From Leishmania mexicana MHOM/GT/2001/U1103 (lineage: Eukaryota > Euglenozoa > Kinetoplastea > Trypanosomatida > Trypanosomatidae): a stretch of 64,000 nucleotides of DNA. The notes beneath the pieces were generated by a model. That model was not told where the DNA came from. It ran no database searches and saw only the letters and a program-made list of their open reading frames with translations. The stretch covers positions 1,281,069 to 1,345,068 of the forward strand of contig NC_018336.1 in the NCBI RefSeq assembly GCF_000234665.1, written 5' to 3'. Both the position numbers and the translations under genes were made by a program. Position 1 is the first letter of the stretch. The number at the start of each line of letters is the position of its first letter. Shown here one piece after another: positions 1-12,474 of this stretch.

Positions 1-1
1 G

Positions 2-1342
2 ACGTTCAACGTTGGCCCAGATGGCAAGTCCATTGCGGACGCCGCTAGTGGCACCGAAGCATCTGTGCTGGAGGTGGTGACCTGTGCCCCGGAGGACTGG
101 CGCAGCACGAAGTCGGAACTGGTGAACGAGGTGCAGACTCTGTTCCAGAACGGTAACAACACTGCCATCGTCGGCAGCGTCTCGCCAAACGAGGTGAATA
201 TGCTGAGCAAGCAGCCACTGTGGATGGCCTACAAGAGCATGGTCTCCTCCCTCCTCAGCGTCGCTCCCCAGAAGTACAAGTTTGCTGAGGTGAGTCTCAG
301 CATCGCGCTTGTCGGCGGCAACGAGCTGCTCGCGGACCTTTTAGTCGGCATGGATTCGGAAACCCCGACAGCGCAGACCCCGCAGAAGCTCTCCGTGGCG
401 TATTCACCGCTCTTCGGCCCTACCGTGTACAAGGCCACGACCATCAAGCAGCCCACGGCGCTTCAGCTTGAGTCCACCGTCAACGGTGCCCTCGCCAAGG
501 TCCCGGCGATTATGCAGCAGCACCCGAGCAAGAAGACGGTGATCATCGCGTCGGCTGTCATGAAGGGTGTCACGGCCACGGATGTGTACACAAGCTCGAT
601 GCTGGCCGCCAGTGCTCTGGACCCGACGGTGCTCACCGACATCCTCGACAAGAAGCCGGACGTGCCACATGAGCTGTTCGACTACGCGTTTGGCGGCCCG
701 TGCTGTACCTTGTTCCTGGCCCACGTCAGCCAGGGTGACACAAGCGTGGGGAAGGTTGTTGAGCTGATAAACCGACTCAATGCGATACAGAACCGCAGCG
801 TGAGGACGTGCAGCGTGAAGAAGTTCATCGCCTTTGCCGAGGAGAGCCTCAGGAGGGCGGAAATCAAGGTAGCCGCGGCCAAGTCGGAGACAGAGAAGGA
901 GACCATTCTGCGCAGCAAGAGGAGTATGGAGGTGTTCCACGTCGAGTACAAGACCCTCATCGAGGATCCCGAGCACCACGACCCGAAGACGTACCGCCGC
1001 AGCGGAGGAGGCATCGGCTCCTCGGGCTCCGGGGCCGCCGCCCCCACCACGGCCAGCTCCGGCGCGAGCAAGACGCGCAGCCTTGCGACCCCAGTAACCG
1101 GTGCGGTTTCGGCCGATAAGTCTCGGAGGAACGTCGACGGCGAAGAGAAGAGCAGCGAACGAAACGCGAAGACTGACGACGCCAAGTCGTCTGGCAGCCG
1201 TCATAGTTCTAGCCACAGGAGAGCTTCGGCAGACGGGAAGAAGAGGCACCACTCCAGCAGTCGTCACAGCTCCGGGTCGAGGCGCAGCTCAAAACCCTCT
1301 TCTCACAAGCACCATCACAGATCCTCCAAGGACAAGAAGTAA
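2..1342 (+). CDS. kinesin-like pseudomotor protein, 5'-truncated by the window edge
   Basis: The frame is already open at base 2 and ends at TAA 1340-1342, so 446 C-terminal residues are visible and the start lies upstream. Motifs run in kinesin-head order: NGNNTAIVGS sits where kinesins have GYNxTxFAYG but no GxxGxGK[ST] follows; GGNELLADLL resembles the NExxxDLL element; FGGPCCTLFLAHVS (from 689) resembles the LGGNSKTLMIANIS element. A helical stretch follows (about residues 275-325), then a Ser/Arg/His/Lys-rich basic tail to the stop. Two more proteins with the same motif order lie downstream (15305-18472 and 22449-25754), so this is one member of a local family. With the P-loop missing, ATP hydrolysis is unlikely; a structural or microtubule-docking role is inference. 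The fold call rests on motif spacing only. Confidence 0.62.
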   Translation, partial: TFNVGPDGKSIADAASGTEASVLEVVTCAPEDWRSTKSELVNEVQTLFQNGNNTAIVGSVSPNEVNMLSKQPLWMAYKSMVSSLLSVAPQKYKFAEVSLSIALVGGNELLADLLVGMDSETPTAQTPQKLSVAYSPLFGPTVYKATTIKQPTALQLESTVNGALAKVPAIMQQHPSKKTVIIASAVMKGVTATDVYTSSMLAASALDPTVLTDILDKKPDVPHELFDYAFGGPCCTLFLAHVSQGDTSVGKVVELINRLNAIQNRSVRTCSVKKFIAFAEESLRRAEIKVAAAKSETEKETILRSKRSMEVFHVEYKTLIEDPEHHDPKTYRRSGGGIGSSGSGAAAPTTASSGASKTRSLATPVTGAVSADKSRRNVDGEEKSSERNAKTDDAKSSGSRHSSSHRRASADGKKRHHSSSRHSSGSRRSSKPSSHKHHHRSSKDKK

Positions 1343-4300
1343 TCATCTGTGGCGCAATGGTGTGTTCATGGAAGCCTCTCTCTCTGTTTGTAGGTAGCAT
1401 GCCGCACAGCAGGCGAGAGGGGTGACCCGCAAGAAGGAAAGGGAAAAGGCGTTTGCACACGGCTGCGGCGACATCTGCACCGCCTTCTCTTCTTCGTCTT
1501 TACCTTCCATTTCATCGTCTACTCCTTCCTTTTCCTTCTCCCCCGCCATTGCTGTTTCGCTTTCCTGCGTGCGTGCGCGGCAGCGGCAGGGAGAGTGTGT
1601 GTGTGGGGGGGGGGGGCGGATCGCTCTTATTTGCAGTCCCTCCCTTCCCCTCGAGCATCCTTTCCTGCGTGTGCCGAAGCTGTGCTCCCCTCCCTCCCTC
1701 TGACAGCGACGCGCATGTACCACAGAAAGCGTTTTTGTTATTCCTATTCGTTTCGATGACTTTCTCTCTCCCCCCTGTCCCCCTCCCTTATCTTCTTCTG
1801 TGAAGGCACAGAACCTCCTCCGCGAAACAGGTCCTGGGCTTTCTCTGCGCGCGTGTGCGAGTCTGTCCACCTCTCGTGTAGGGCGCGCCGCCTTAGGAGA
1901 GGGAGAGCTGCATCTCCCCAATCTCTCGAAAGGAGAGTCTTTCAGTCCTCTTGGTCTCGTTCGTTTTTATAGTGTTTGCACGTGCGCGTCGGGCGGAGGT
2001 GGATGTGATCATTTTGATTGGCTCTTGTCGCATGCCGAGTCTGTGAGCGAGCCGCCAGAATGATCGTGTCCGTGTGTATGCGCATGGACGGGGATGGGCT
2101 CCATCACTGTCTTTTCTTGACCACACGGAGTCAGTACTCGTGCGAATGCCCCTGCGCTGCCTCCCCATGTGTGCGGTGACTTTTTCGGTGACTGCTGCTG
2201 CGAAATTTCTTTGAACGAGTTCCCGTGCCCCCATCTCTCTTTCTCTGTCTTTACGCACACAATCCATCCACGCGTTATTTTTTATTTTTACTTTCGGCTA
2301 AGTGGCTTTGTTTCCCCATTCTTCTCATTCTGCCTTGTGCCTGTTGCCGTAGGAGACCGTGTACGGGTAAAGTGTGTGTGCGTGTCTTGTTGCCTTCTTT
2401 ATTGTGGTTCTCTCTATTCTTTGCGTTGTTGATGATGTGCCCTTTTTTTCTTTGCTTGATGTGGTTCGGTTCCGTTGTTGTTGCTCGCTACTTCGGCGTC
2501 GCATCACTCGCCTTTTTTTCTGCAGGTCATGTCTGTCGTCATGAGCGCCCCTCCCTCACTCTCCCCCTCCCTCCCCGATCATCTTCATCTCTTGTAATTT
2601 CTTCTCGCGTCTGGGTGCTGCACACCATACGTGACGGCGAGATGGAATCGAATAGGGCAGCACACCCATACCCACACCCACACACCCAGACACGGAAGAC
2701 GTAAAGACAACATGTACGCCGCAACAGAAGTACCGCTGTCCCCTTGTTCCCCCCTAGGTCTCTCTTACATGTCTCGCACGCTCCATGAGACGTGCATACT
2801 GAAAGTCGCTCTCCCCCTTTTTTTCGTTTTCATCTTGCTTACGCACCTCACCTCCGTGGTGCTGTTGATCCTGTTGCAGTCGCTTTTATTCGTATGTGCT
2901 TCATTTTCTCCTCTCCCCCTCTTTGCATTTTTTTCCTCGTACAGGCACGTGAGGGTGTGACCTGTAGCACGGCTTTCATGTAGGAGTGCACGTTCTTTGC
3001 AGTTCTATGCGTTGGTTTGCCGCTGCTGCTACCGTGTTGTGCTACTCTTGGTATGCTTGTAGGTGTGCCGTCTCTTGTGTATGTCTCTTTTGCTGGATCG
3101 ACGTGTTTCTGTATCCCCCGCCACACACCCTTTACTGACTCACTTTTTTTTCCAGTGGTTTCTTTGGATAACATGGACAATTTCGTGAGCTGTAGGGCAC
3201 GCGTATCTGCTTCTCCAGGTGCGCCTATGCTCGTCTGTGTGTGTGTGCTTCCGTGGCCTATGGACTTCTCTTTTCTCCCCTCCCCACTGTGCCACCAACA
3301 TCGCCGCCTTTTCCTGCCTTGACACACTCTTCGACGCACACGCAGACACACATATTTGTCTCTACTTACCTTCTTTCTTCTGATGGTTTTGTCCTTTCAG
3401 TCGCGTGGCCCCTCTTTTAGTTGGGTCCCTGTGCCGTAGGGACAAACGGCCCCAACTCCCCTCCACCCCTTTGTCCCCTGTCCTTCACTGTCTGGACGCC
3501 GGCATGTATGTTCGTGCGTGCTCTTGTCCTCTGCTGGTGCGCATTGTTTGGTGTTCTGCTTTTCTTTGACCTGATCTCGTCTTTGCTCGTCTTGTATCCG
3601 TTTCGCTCTTCACCCTGGCCGCATTTCGTTATATCTATCTTTTTACGCGTGTGTGTGTGTGCATGTGAACAGACAGCTCCACTTCCCAGCCCGGCGTCTA
3701 CCTTCGTCGTGGACTCCTCGCTACTCTCATACTTGCCCCTCACCCAGCTCTCTCCTCCCTCGGGCCTTGTCCTTCTGCCTCGTTTTCCTCTCTCTCTTTC
3801 TGGAAGAGTGAGAGACCCGGTGAGGAGGGGAGCGTGATGGCAAGTGTCTGTGTGTGTGGCACGGAGAGAGGATGGAGGAGTGAGGTGGGGGCGCAATGAC
3901 GTTGTGCGCGGATGTGTGCGGGCTCTTCTCTTTTGGGTTTTTCTTTTACTCATTCCCGTCGGCGGAATCCTACTCCGTATCACTAAGGCACCCTACCCAA
4001 TCGAATCCGTGCTGCCCACTATGAGCAGCACCACCACCCCCTCCCCCGTGCACACACTGATGACCGACTGAGGGATTTGCGTGCAGAGGCACAGGCACGG
4101 ACACTCTCTCAGAGATGCGTGCATCCATCGTTGCTTGTGCCAGCCGGAGACCACCAGTACCACAATCACAACGAATGATCTGTATCGACAGACACGCATG
4201 GACAGAGACACACATGCAGACTCGGATAGCATGTCGTACACTTCAGGCTCTATGCTCGTGTTTGCGGCAAGCAGCGCGCATGTGGTGCCTCTGACCCAAC

Positions 4301-7300
4301 CGTGTGTGTGTATATATATATATACATTTTTCAATTTTATTTTCACCTCTCTTCCTCGTTTCATTGGTCTTCGACACGGATGCGCTCATTCGTGGCTGTT
4401 GACTGTTCTTGTCTCCCGAATGTCTCGCGGGGTGCTCCGTGTCCTTTGTGAAACATCGATGCATCTATCTATGTGACTATGCTTGGGCACGCTCCTTTTC
4501 CCATTGCTTTTATTGCCGCTTCGGCGGAGAAGAGGGAGGAGGTAGTGAAGCTTTCACGTCTTTGCCATGTACGCTCGACGAGGCGCAAGGTGTGTGCGTG
4601 TATGCGTCTGCGCTGCTGTGGTAGTTTCTTGGGTCATGCAAGGTGGACGCTCACCCATCAATTCTCGTCCATCACACTTTGCCACGACTGAGCCTGCGTG
4701 CTTATGTGTCGCTGCGGTTGGCTTGCCTGTGTCCCTCCCTCTTCCGTTCGTTGTCGTTTTCTCTTTCCTTGTCTGCATGCCTTTTTGAACCCCCCTCTCT
4801 CCCACCCCACTCCATCCCCACTCCTACTTGCAAAGAAGCTCAAGAGCACCAACGAGTCAGCGAAAAAGGAGAGTGCAAGTCCGCAAGAGTCACCTGGCCT
4901 CGACGAGGAACAGTTCAAGTTTAGGTGTTTACCGTAGCCACACCGGGTTGTAAAGCACGCGCGCGTGTGCGTAATCGGGAAATCGAATGCGCCCACACGC
5001 GTCTTTTTGTTTTCAGCGCCACGGCACCCGCTTCAACAGCCCGCTTTTCCTCCATCTACCTCGCCCCGCTGTTCTCCTGCGCGTCCCCTCCAGTATGCGT
5101 TTGCCTTCTGTGTGTGTGTAGGGTGGGGGTATTGTTGTTATTGTCTGCCTCTCGTTTTTCCTTTCGCCTTTCTTGGGCTCGTTGTGCTTCTCTCTTTTAT
5201 TTTTTCTTCCCTTCTGTCCAGTGTTACGGTTATGCTCGAGCTGGACGCCTCCCATGTCGTCACTGTGCGTGTGCGTGTTCTCTGTCACCTCCTCCCACCC
5301 ACCCCTTTTGATTTGTTGTCCTGCGTTTCGCATACGTTCTTTTCGTTTTCCATCCTTTTTTTTCGAGCCGTCGATTTCTCTCATCTACGTTTTTTTTCCG
5401 TTTCATTCTTCTCACATCGTTGTTTGACGGTTGATGTGCCTGAGCACCTCCTTTTTTTTTGCTTTACTCGACTACGTTGTGTATACTGATGTGCAGCGCT
5501 GCCGGCGTGCCTTGGCCCCGTGAGTGCGGGCGACCAACTCTCGCTTGCTATCTCGTCGTTGCCTTTTCCCCTCCTCCCGATGCCTGCATGTGAGTGCGCC
5601 GGTGTCCGCGGAAGGAAAAGGTGCCCTTTTGTTCGTGTGCGTCATTGTTGCGCTCGTTTTGTGTCTCTTCTGTACGCTTCTCTCCGTGCCTGACACTGCG
5701 ACGTGATCGGTGCGGGGGAGCGGCAGAGAGGGGGAGGGGGCGATCGAGCATTCATGGTCGAGTGGGCGCGATATCCTTGCTCCACCTGTCAGTGTTACCT
5801 CTCGTTTCCATTCGCTTTGAGAAGGGGCCATCAGCGACCTCATGGCCCCGCACTCTTGTCAGGATACAGGCGTTGCACGTACGCGTATCGATGCTCTTGT
5901 GTAAAAGGCGCGCCCTAATCCTGCTGTCATGGCCTCGGTGTCATATCCTCTCCCTTCCATCCTCTCTCTCGCTTCTCTCACTCGCGACGGAAAGGGAAGT
6001 GTACACGTGATGGGTGTATGTGGTTACTGCGTTTGTTTGTTTTGTGTATTGGGTGCCTTTCACGCACAAGGATACGCCACGCTCGCTCTTCTGAGTCCGC
6101 TCGCGTGTTTCTCCAGGCCGTTCTCTGTCTGTGTGACACTTCTAGATGTGGAAGTACTTTCTTTTTTTTCTTTGCATTCTCTGCCTCAGCTTTCTTCCCG
6201 TTTGCTTTCAACGCTCTACAGCGTCCGCCTCTGCCTTGTCTAATTAGTTGTTGGATGGGACTGCCTCTTGACGTCTGTGGCTTCTCTGTCCTTTTCATCT
6301 CCATGCGTGTGGGTCTGGGCGTTTGATGCAGATATAATGGGCATGCATATGCGTTTCTCCTCCTTTAGGCGCTGTGTGCTTTTCCCCTCTCCCGTTGCGT
6401 TTTCCTCGTACTTCCTCTGTTCCACTTGATGTGCGGCGTTGAATGCTGTCGCTGCCGCCGCCTTCGACTCTTTTGCCTGTTTTTCCATTTCTGTGTGTGT
6501 GCGTGTATGCTGAGTAGCAGTGATGGGAAATACTCGACAGAGCCCCCGCCCTTTCTGTTTGATGTATCTTTGTGGTGTTGTTGCTCCTGTCGTCTGCATC
6601 GTTGTGTATTTTTACATGCACGCGTCCCCTTCTCCCCCTCCGCTACGCGCCTCCGTCCTTGGTTCTCCTCGTCCCTTTCCCTTCACTTGTCTCATCAACG
6701 TCACACCGACAAGAAGCAAGTCGCCTACGGCACATTGCCCCTCCCCCCTCAGAGAAAGAAAAGGAATACGAAACGATGTTATTGCTGACGAGCACACACA
6801 CACACGCACATGAGAGGTGTCCACGCTTCTTCTTCTCTTGCCTCTATTCTGTGTGTGTGTGTGTGTGTGGGTTGACCGCGAACACTCGCACGCACTGCAC
6901 GACTGGGGGGGTCTCAAGGATGTGCTTGTATGGAAAAGCACACATGCTACGGATGAGCCGAAAGTTCTCTCAGAAAACCTGTCATGCCGCACTATGTCGC
7001 AGCCCCCCCCCCCTTGCTATTCCGCGCAACGGGCACTGTTCGCATGTGACGCAGGTGCTCCTTTCTCTCCTGCTTCGGGCTTTTCCAGTGTGGATCAAAG
7101 GAATGATGGACCGGGCAACTGTGTGCTCACGCTCAGCGAAGGCTTGTGTGACACCAAGCGTCTAGGCGCATGCGCAAAGAAACTTTCACTTGCACCACCA
7201 CCGCTCCGCTTTTCGGTGCCTCATGCATGACTTCTCCGTTCTCTCCAAGTGCCTCTCCACTCTCATCCTTACCACTTCGCCCGCGGTCATTTTTTTTTGT

Positions 7301-7599
7301 TTTTGATCTCGCTCTTACTCTCGTGCGGTGTGCGCGTGCAACCCGCCCTTCATGCACTTCTTTTACCGTGCCGTTACTGCATCTAACTTGTGGGTTGCCC
7401 CCATCGTACCCAGCTACGCTTTACCACTCGCTTCCATACACACATTGGCGCTCACGGACTGCGGTCTTGAAAACTTTATTTTTTTTCTTATCTGCTGTGT
7501 GCATCCACTCCACTACGTGGGCGAAACTATACAACATACACGAGCACGTGAGCTATCGAGGTCTGCTGCGCTATTCTGCTACCGTTTGAGCTGCACTTT
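1343..7599. other. long spacer, no gene seen
   Basis: This 6.3-kb stretch is dominated by C/T-rich tracts, a 12-base G run at 1605-1616, a TA tract at 4310-4323 and GT runs near 6850. Open frames here encode low-complexity Phe/Leu/Ser/Cys strings with no recognisable domain. It would hold the 3'UTR of the first gene and the 5' region of the gene at 7835. Confidence 0.6.
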
Positions 7600-7625
7600 G
7601 CCTCCTGTCCTCTCTCTTTTTCAAG
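7600..7625 (+). promoter_or_regulatory. candidate spliced-leader acceptor for the 7835 gene
   Basis: A pyrimidine tract (about 7600-7622) is followed by its first AG at 7624-7625. In trypanosomatids this is the arrangement used for trans-splicing. It would give a 5'UTR of about 209 nt before the chosen ATG. RNA evidence is needed to confirm it. Confidence 0.35.
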
Positions 7626-7834
7626 GGCTTCTGTGTGTGTGTGTGCGTAGTTGTAGACGTGTCGTACCATCCGTGCACCTGTTTGCCACGAGCTTCCGTG
7701 GCCTCAACATCACCGTCTACTCTGTCATTCACTCCCTGAGGCCTCCTTTTTTTCGCGCCATCTTCGCCCACTACCGCCTGCGTGGTCTGTCCCTCCTTCC
7801 CCTCACCGTGCACCACCGTGCCGGTTTCACGCAA

Positions 7835-8809
7835 ATGCAAGGCAACATGTACTCTCGGCAGATGGAATGGGCCGTGCATCAGCAGCAGCCACAGCGCATG
7901 CAGGACAATTTACAGGGAGTCGCGTCTCGCGCCTACCACCTAGAGCCCATTAGCCCCCTGCAGACGCGACAGCAGGGCGGTTGCATGCCGGGTATGATGG
8001 TGGGGCAGCAGCCTGGCTGTGGTGTGATGAACGGCCTGTCGGCGTACGGCCCGAGGCCCATGATAGGGGATGCGCAGGATGGGCACATGGGCCCGCAGCC
8101 AGGGGATGTCGCCCGTGCTACTGGCTATGGAACTCAGGGCATGCACGGCAATAATTCAATGGGCTGCGGCCCTGCGGGGATGGGGGGAGCAAACAATTTG
8201 CAAAACGGCAATGCCGTTCTCTTCGCTGCCGGGCCTGCTGCTAAAACGCCCGACTGGAACAACATCAACTTCAACGGCATCTTCAGCAACGCAGTCAACC
8301 CGCAGGTGCAGTCGTCTGTGGAGGTGCAGGACGATGGTGAGCCGCTGCCGTTTCCTCCTGGAAACCTTCTTGCACAGTACCCGCTCGAGTACCAGCAGCA
8401 GCTCATCTTCTACTACCGCCTGCTGCGCTTGCAATACCCAGAGCTGTACAAGCAGTACGTGGACTACTACGTGATGTACTATGAGCCCCTCTACCACCCC
8501 GCCCCGCCGTCTCTCAGCAAGGACGATCTCAACGCCAACCAACCGAGGAAGAAGGAGCCATCTCCGCGGCAGACGCAGCGGGCCCAGATGCAACCGCAGC
8601 AGCCAGTCATGCCGCAGCCCGTGCATCAGTCGCCGCGGATGGAGCACCCGATGCCCCCGGAGGGCATAGGTCGCACTACATCGAACCTCAGCGGAGGTCT
8701 GAAGCGGCAGAGCTCGCTGCGGCGGCAGAACTCGATGCGCCGAAACGAGGTCAACCAGCTGAAGAATGAGGGCAGTCTCAAGCGTCTTTCAAGTATGCGT
8801 CAACAGTAG
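7835..8809 (+). CDS. Gln/Met/Tyr-rich protein of unknown function
   Basis: 324 residues from ATG 7835 to TAG 8807-8809. The frame is open further upstream, but that part is compositionally like spacer and a likely splice acceptor lies at 7624-7625, so the ATG in MQGNMYSRQ is preferred. The N-terminal half is rich in Gln, Met and Gly with no domain seen. A Tyr-rich block around residues 185-215 (EYQQQLIFYYRLLRLQYPEL and following) is probably helical and the best conserved-looking part. The C-terminus is basic and carries repeated Arg/Lys-x-x-Ser sites (KRQSS, RRQNS, KRLSS), typical of AGC-kinase or 14-3-3 targets. It lies between two kinesin-like genes and shares the Gln/Met/Gly-rich style of their N-termini but has no head. 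I do not recognise the family. Confidence 0.7.
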   Translation: MQGNMYSRQMEWAVHQQQPQRMQDNLQGVASRAYHLEPISPLQTRQQGGCMPGMMVGQQPGCGVMNGLSAYGPRPMIGDAQDGHMGPQPGDVARATGYGTQGMHGNNSMGCGPAGMGGANNLQNGNAVLFAAGPAAKTPDWNNINFNGIFSNAVNPQVQSSVEVQDDGEPLPFPPGNLLAQYPLEYQQQLIFYYRLLRLQYPELYKQYVDYYVMYYEPLYHPAPPSLSKDDLNANQPRKKEPSPRQTQRAQMQPQQPVMPQPVHQSPRMEHPMPPEGIGRTTSNLSGGLKRQSSLRRQNSMRRNEVNQLKNEGSLKRLSSMRQQ

Positions 8810-10086
8810 GGCTGGCTGAGGGAAAGGGGTGTCAAAGATATGGCTTGCTTCTTTGAAGCCTGTGGACGGCCCACGCGGGCGCGAGCGGGCCTTTTCCTTT
8901 CCCTTTCCATCTTTATCGAGTGGCACAATATATATATATATATCTCAACCCGCTACACCACTCCTTCTTCCTCGCTATTTTTTGTTTTCTGCTTCGTTGT
9001 TGAGTAGTTGGTTGGCTGGCGATGCTGTTGATAGTGTCCCTCCATCGTCAAGAATCGGATGCAACATCCAACTGTATCCTTTTTCTATTGTGCGTTTTTT
9101 TTCCTTTTCTTATTACCTTCCCTGGCGTCGGTGGGATTCACTGCTATTCTTCACCTCCTCACTTTTGCTCTCCTTGTGTAGAAAAGCCAAACAGAGAAAG
9201 TGACGTGCGCGCGAGTCCAACGGAAGTCTACATGTGTGTATGTACGTATGTGTGTGTGGGAGGGAGGGAGAGAGGGTCTGTGCCTGCGCTCTTCGACACG
9301 CAATATTCTTTTTTTTTTCGATGGAATTCCTTTCGTGACTCGCTACCAACTCTTTCGTCTGTTTTGTTGGTGCGTCCCTGCTTTCACACTTGCCCTCCCT
9401 CCCCCTCCTTTTCTTTCTTCTGCCTTCCTCCTCTGCATCACGGAGGTCCATGAGCCATCTGCTTCGCACACGGCCCAGTCTTCTCCACCCGCCTTGCCCC
9501 AGCGTCTCTTTGCTTTGTGTCCTTTGCTTGCTTGAGCGCGCGCTAGAGTGAATCGATCCCGCCACGGCAGTCGCCACCTCGCCTTCCAATCTGGGATGCA
9601 TCTACGCCGCCCGACGGTGTCCGTTCGCCCGTCAGCTTCTTTTCTGCTACCCGATGTCGCACAGAACATTCTCTTTTCTCGCCGCCTCTTGCTCTCTCAT
9701 TTTTTGTTGTTCTGCCGAATATTCGTGAAACGTTCACCTTGATGCGTGTTCAGTGGAAAGTCGCCGTGCGCGTGCTTGCTCCGCTCAAGGAGCCCCTGAG
9801 CCTCTCGTTGGTCTGCCCATGCTCCCCAACACCTTCCACATCCCGACATGTCGCCTTTTCCATTTTGCGTCCATCTTTGTTGTTCTTTCTGCATCGTTCT
9901 GCACGTCTTGAGCTGCACCGTCTGAGTGTGCCCCCGATGGCGACGATCAATTTTGCGTGCTATGAGATCTCCTGTGCCGATTCTCTGAGGAGCTCAGACA
10001 GCCCCCCATCTCTGCCAAATGCCGCAACACATGTTGTGGTGAAAGTGTCAAGCATCTACGGCGTAACGGGGAAGGAAGGGAGGGAG
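8810..10086. other. spacer, no gene seen
   Basis: Pyrimidine-rich spacer with a TA tract at about 8928-8943, some 120 nt past the preceding stop, and a T run at 9309-9318. No coding signal was seen on either strand. Confidence 0.55.
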
Positions 10087-10311
10087 ATCATGGCGACTTA
10101 TCGCTACCGATGTCGGCGGTCCTGTCCAGGACGACGGTGCATCGGAGCCATCTGCGACCGTGCCCAGACTTGCACCATCCATACAATGGACACTGTGTCC
10201 GCACGGCTCGAACGTATTCCGTCCGACCCTCACAGGGCCCTGCTGATTGAGGGGAGTCTGCGTGCCATACAAAGGAAGAGGCACCAAGTGGAGATATTCG
10301 AGGCAGCTGGG
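10087..10311 (+). repeat. diverged SIDER-like retroposon fragment
   Basis: The sequence follows the same order of blocks as the better preserved element at 54775-55361: a 'cgctac.gatgtcggcggtc' block, then 'gcatcgg', 'ccatccat', then 'ggggagtctg.gtgcc'. Many substitutions separate the two, so this is an older copy. It abuts the 1.19-kb repeat that starts at 10312. SIDERs are short degenerate retroposons of Leishmania 3'UTRs; assignment to that family is from memory. Confidence 0.45.
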
Positions 10312-11499
10312 GACTGGTAGTGGCCGCATGGGGTACAGCCCATGTGGTGCCCGCTGCTCCGCTAGCGGTGTGGTGCCCCCGGGCCCCACCAGTGTCTTCG
10401 CCCCCTGCCCGCCTGCTCCACGAGGGCGTCTGGCCCGGCGATGTGCCTGATATCGTATGCGGGACTCGCCTATCGATGGGCGCCGACAGCAGCCCGCGTT
10501 TCACGCCATGGACCTGCACGCGGTGATGTGGGCAGACATGTCTCGCTTGCGCTGCATGGGCTTCCACCGTCGGGCGTTTGCCGCTGTCCCCTGTGCCCCT
10601 CAGCACGACAAGCCATGAGCGCTGTGTGCGCAGGCGCATGTCTGTGTGCGGATTCCCGGGAAGGCGTGGCGCCGCTGCCGCCGCGGACTCACGGCAGCGC
10701 CACGCCTGTTGCGGCACATGCAGGCAGGGCATCCAGACACGTCCCCGGGCAACAACGCCGGCGCTGTCACGCACGGCTGGCATGGTGCATCAGATGCGAG
10801 CCAAGCATCCAGAGGGCAGCCGTGCGCGGGCGATAGGGGGAGGGAAGGCGCATGCAGGGCCACACCGGTCCCCCTCCTCCGTTCCCTCCTTCCCCCCTGT
10901 CCCGCAGTGCATGTGTGCGAAGCATGCGGCGTCTCCTGCATGCGACCGGGTGGGCTGATGCGGCGCAGACGGCGGGAGGCATGACGAGGGCACCCGGGAC
11001 GGCGCCATCGAGTCATCGGGTGCCCACTGTGGAGAGCCGCCACGCCACATAATGGGATGCCGCGGCTGGAGCGTACTGAGGGGCAAAGCACGGCGTACGG
11101 GCCGTGTGCGCGGGACCTCGGAAGGGCCCTGGCCGCTGACGCTGGCGATGCTCCTCCTTGCGGTCGTGCGGCACGCACCTGGACCGCCCCTCTTCCCCAG
11201 CACCGGCACGACAGGCGCGACCGCCACCCGCCCTCGAGGAGGACCGTAGACGCGGCCCGCTTGTATGGTGGCGTGCGGCCCCGCCGAGTGTGTTTGGCGC
11301 CGGTCGCGCCGCACGCACAGGAGGAGCAGGCGATGAAGGGGCGGGGCGAGCGCGCGGGACGCATGGCGCGATTCGACGGGCGGAGGTGTCGTCCTAGGGG
11401 AGGGGTATTTGGCGCCAGTGCGACAGAGCTAGGTGAACTGTGGCCGCATGCCGATGCTTGTCGACATGCTCGTGTTGGGGCTGACACACGCCGGCAAGG
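10312..11499 (+). repeat. 1.19-kb GC-rich interspersed repeat, copy 1 (most complete)
   Basis: This is the only copy without a gap. It starts at gactggtagtggccgc and ends near the block ctgacacacgccggcaagg. The first 560 bases recur at 21040-21598, the last 560 at 12575-13133 and the last 443 at 37542-37984, with very few differences. Long open frames occur in several of the six frames, as expected from high GC content, and none looks like a conserved protein. One frame reads CEACGVSCMRPGGLMRRRR, resembling a decayed CxxC finger as found at the C-terminus of trypanosomatid non-LTR retroposons. It may be the 3' part of a DIRE-type degenerate element. Confidence 0.6.
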
Positions 11500-12474
11500 A
11501 AGGGATTTTTTTAATCTGCAATGCTTGCCAGGCTTCGGGCAATGCTGTGTCTGCGTCACTTTCTCATTTTCTGCTGTTTTTCTGGATCGGAAATTGTTTT
11601 ATCATCTCGACCCGTGTTGGCGCTGTTCTGTTTGAGGACGGGTGTGTTTTCACCCCCCCCGTTCTCCGCTCATCGCGTGTGTGGGTGTGCGTGTGTGGTC
11701 TCACGGTCTTTGATGGGCAGTGTGGCACCCTGTCTCTCTCGATCTCTAACGTCATTCTTGTGCATTTGTTTTACCTTTGTTTACCATTTCTTCTGTTATC
11801 GGAGTTGCACAAAACCCGGAGAAGAGAGAAGTGAACATCCCAACGGGGGACTGAGGGTGCACAAGGGCACGCATGGGCACCCGTCACTTTTGGACAGTGT
11901 GCACTTGTGCGTGCGACCTTCTCTCGCGCTGTGATTCTAGCTCCTCCTCTCGCTCCCTTGACACTGTGGCTGTGTGTGTGTGTGCACGGACTTCCTTAGC
12001 TTCTCGCTTCTTCTGCTCTTCTGTTCTTTTTCGATGTTCCGTGCTGGGATGGCCTCTTCGCCTTCCCTCCTCTCTCCCTTGCTCTCAGCATTCGTAGGTC
12101 TCCTTCCACTGCTGTAGGACATGTGTTGACAAGCCCACGTTGATGAAACTCTGTATGGTCCATTTGCATGGCGGTGTGTGGCGGTGTGCGCGTGCGTGTC
12201 TGTACGCCGGAGATTCTCATCTGGGTCTACGTCCAAAGTCCAGTCGCTCAGCGTATGAGTGTGTCTGCTGCTCTGCCTGGCATGTTTGCTTCTCATCTTC
12301 CGCTTCAGCAGAGTTGCGCGAAAATCGCTTGCGCTTTTTCGCTGCGCCGCCTTTGCTTCCTTCAGCGTCTCGACATCGCCTTCTCAATCTCCCTCTGCCC
12401 GCCCTCAGTCCGTCAGACGTCGAGAACAGCAACGGTCCAGGTTGCCGGTGTACGGGGGCCTTTGGCGAACTCGA
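11500..12474. other. spacer, no gene seen
   Basis: Pyrimidine-rich sequence with GT runs near 11970-11982. It ends at the first assembly gap. Nothing coding was recognised. Confidence 0.5.

Noticed and set aside
7328..7834. N-terminal extension of the 7835 protein
   Set aside because: It is spacer-like in composition and contains the probable splice acceptor at 7624-7625.
9739..10320. 193-residue plus frame ending at the repeat
   Set aside because: It runs from spacer into the SIDER-like fragment; the pieces do not form a protein domain.
10600..11559. 319-residue open frame on the minus strand of repeat copy 1 (and the similar one at 12217-13227)
   Set aside because: It lies entirely in the GC-rich repeat, where several frames are open at once. 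Composition is Arg/Ser/Ala/Pro without domain, and the frame at 12217-13227 crosses an N gap.
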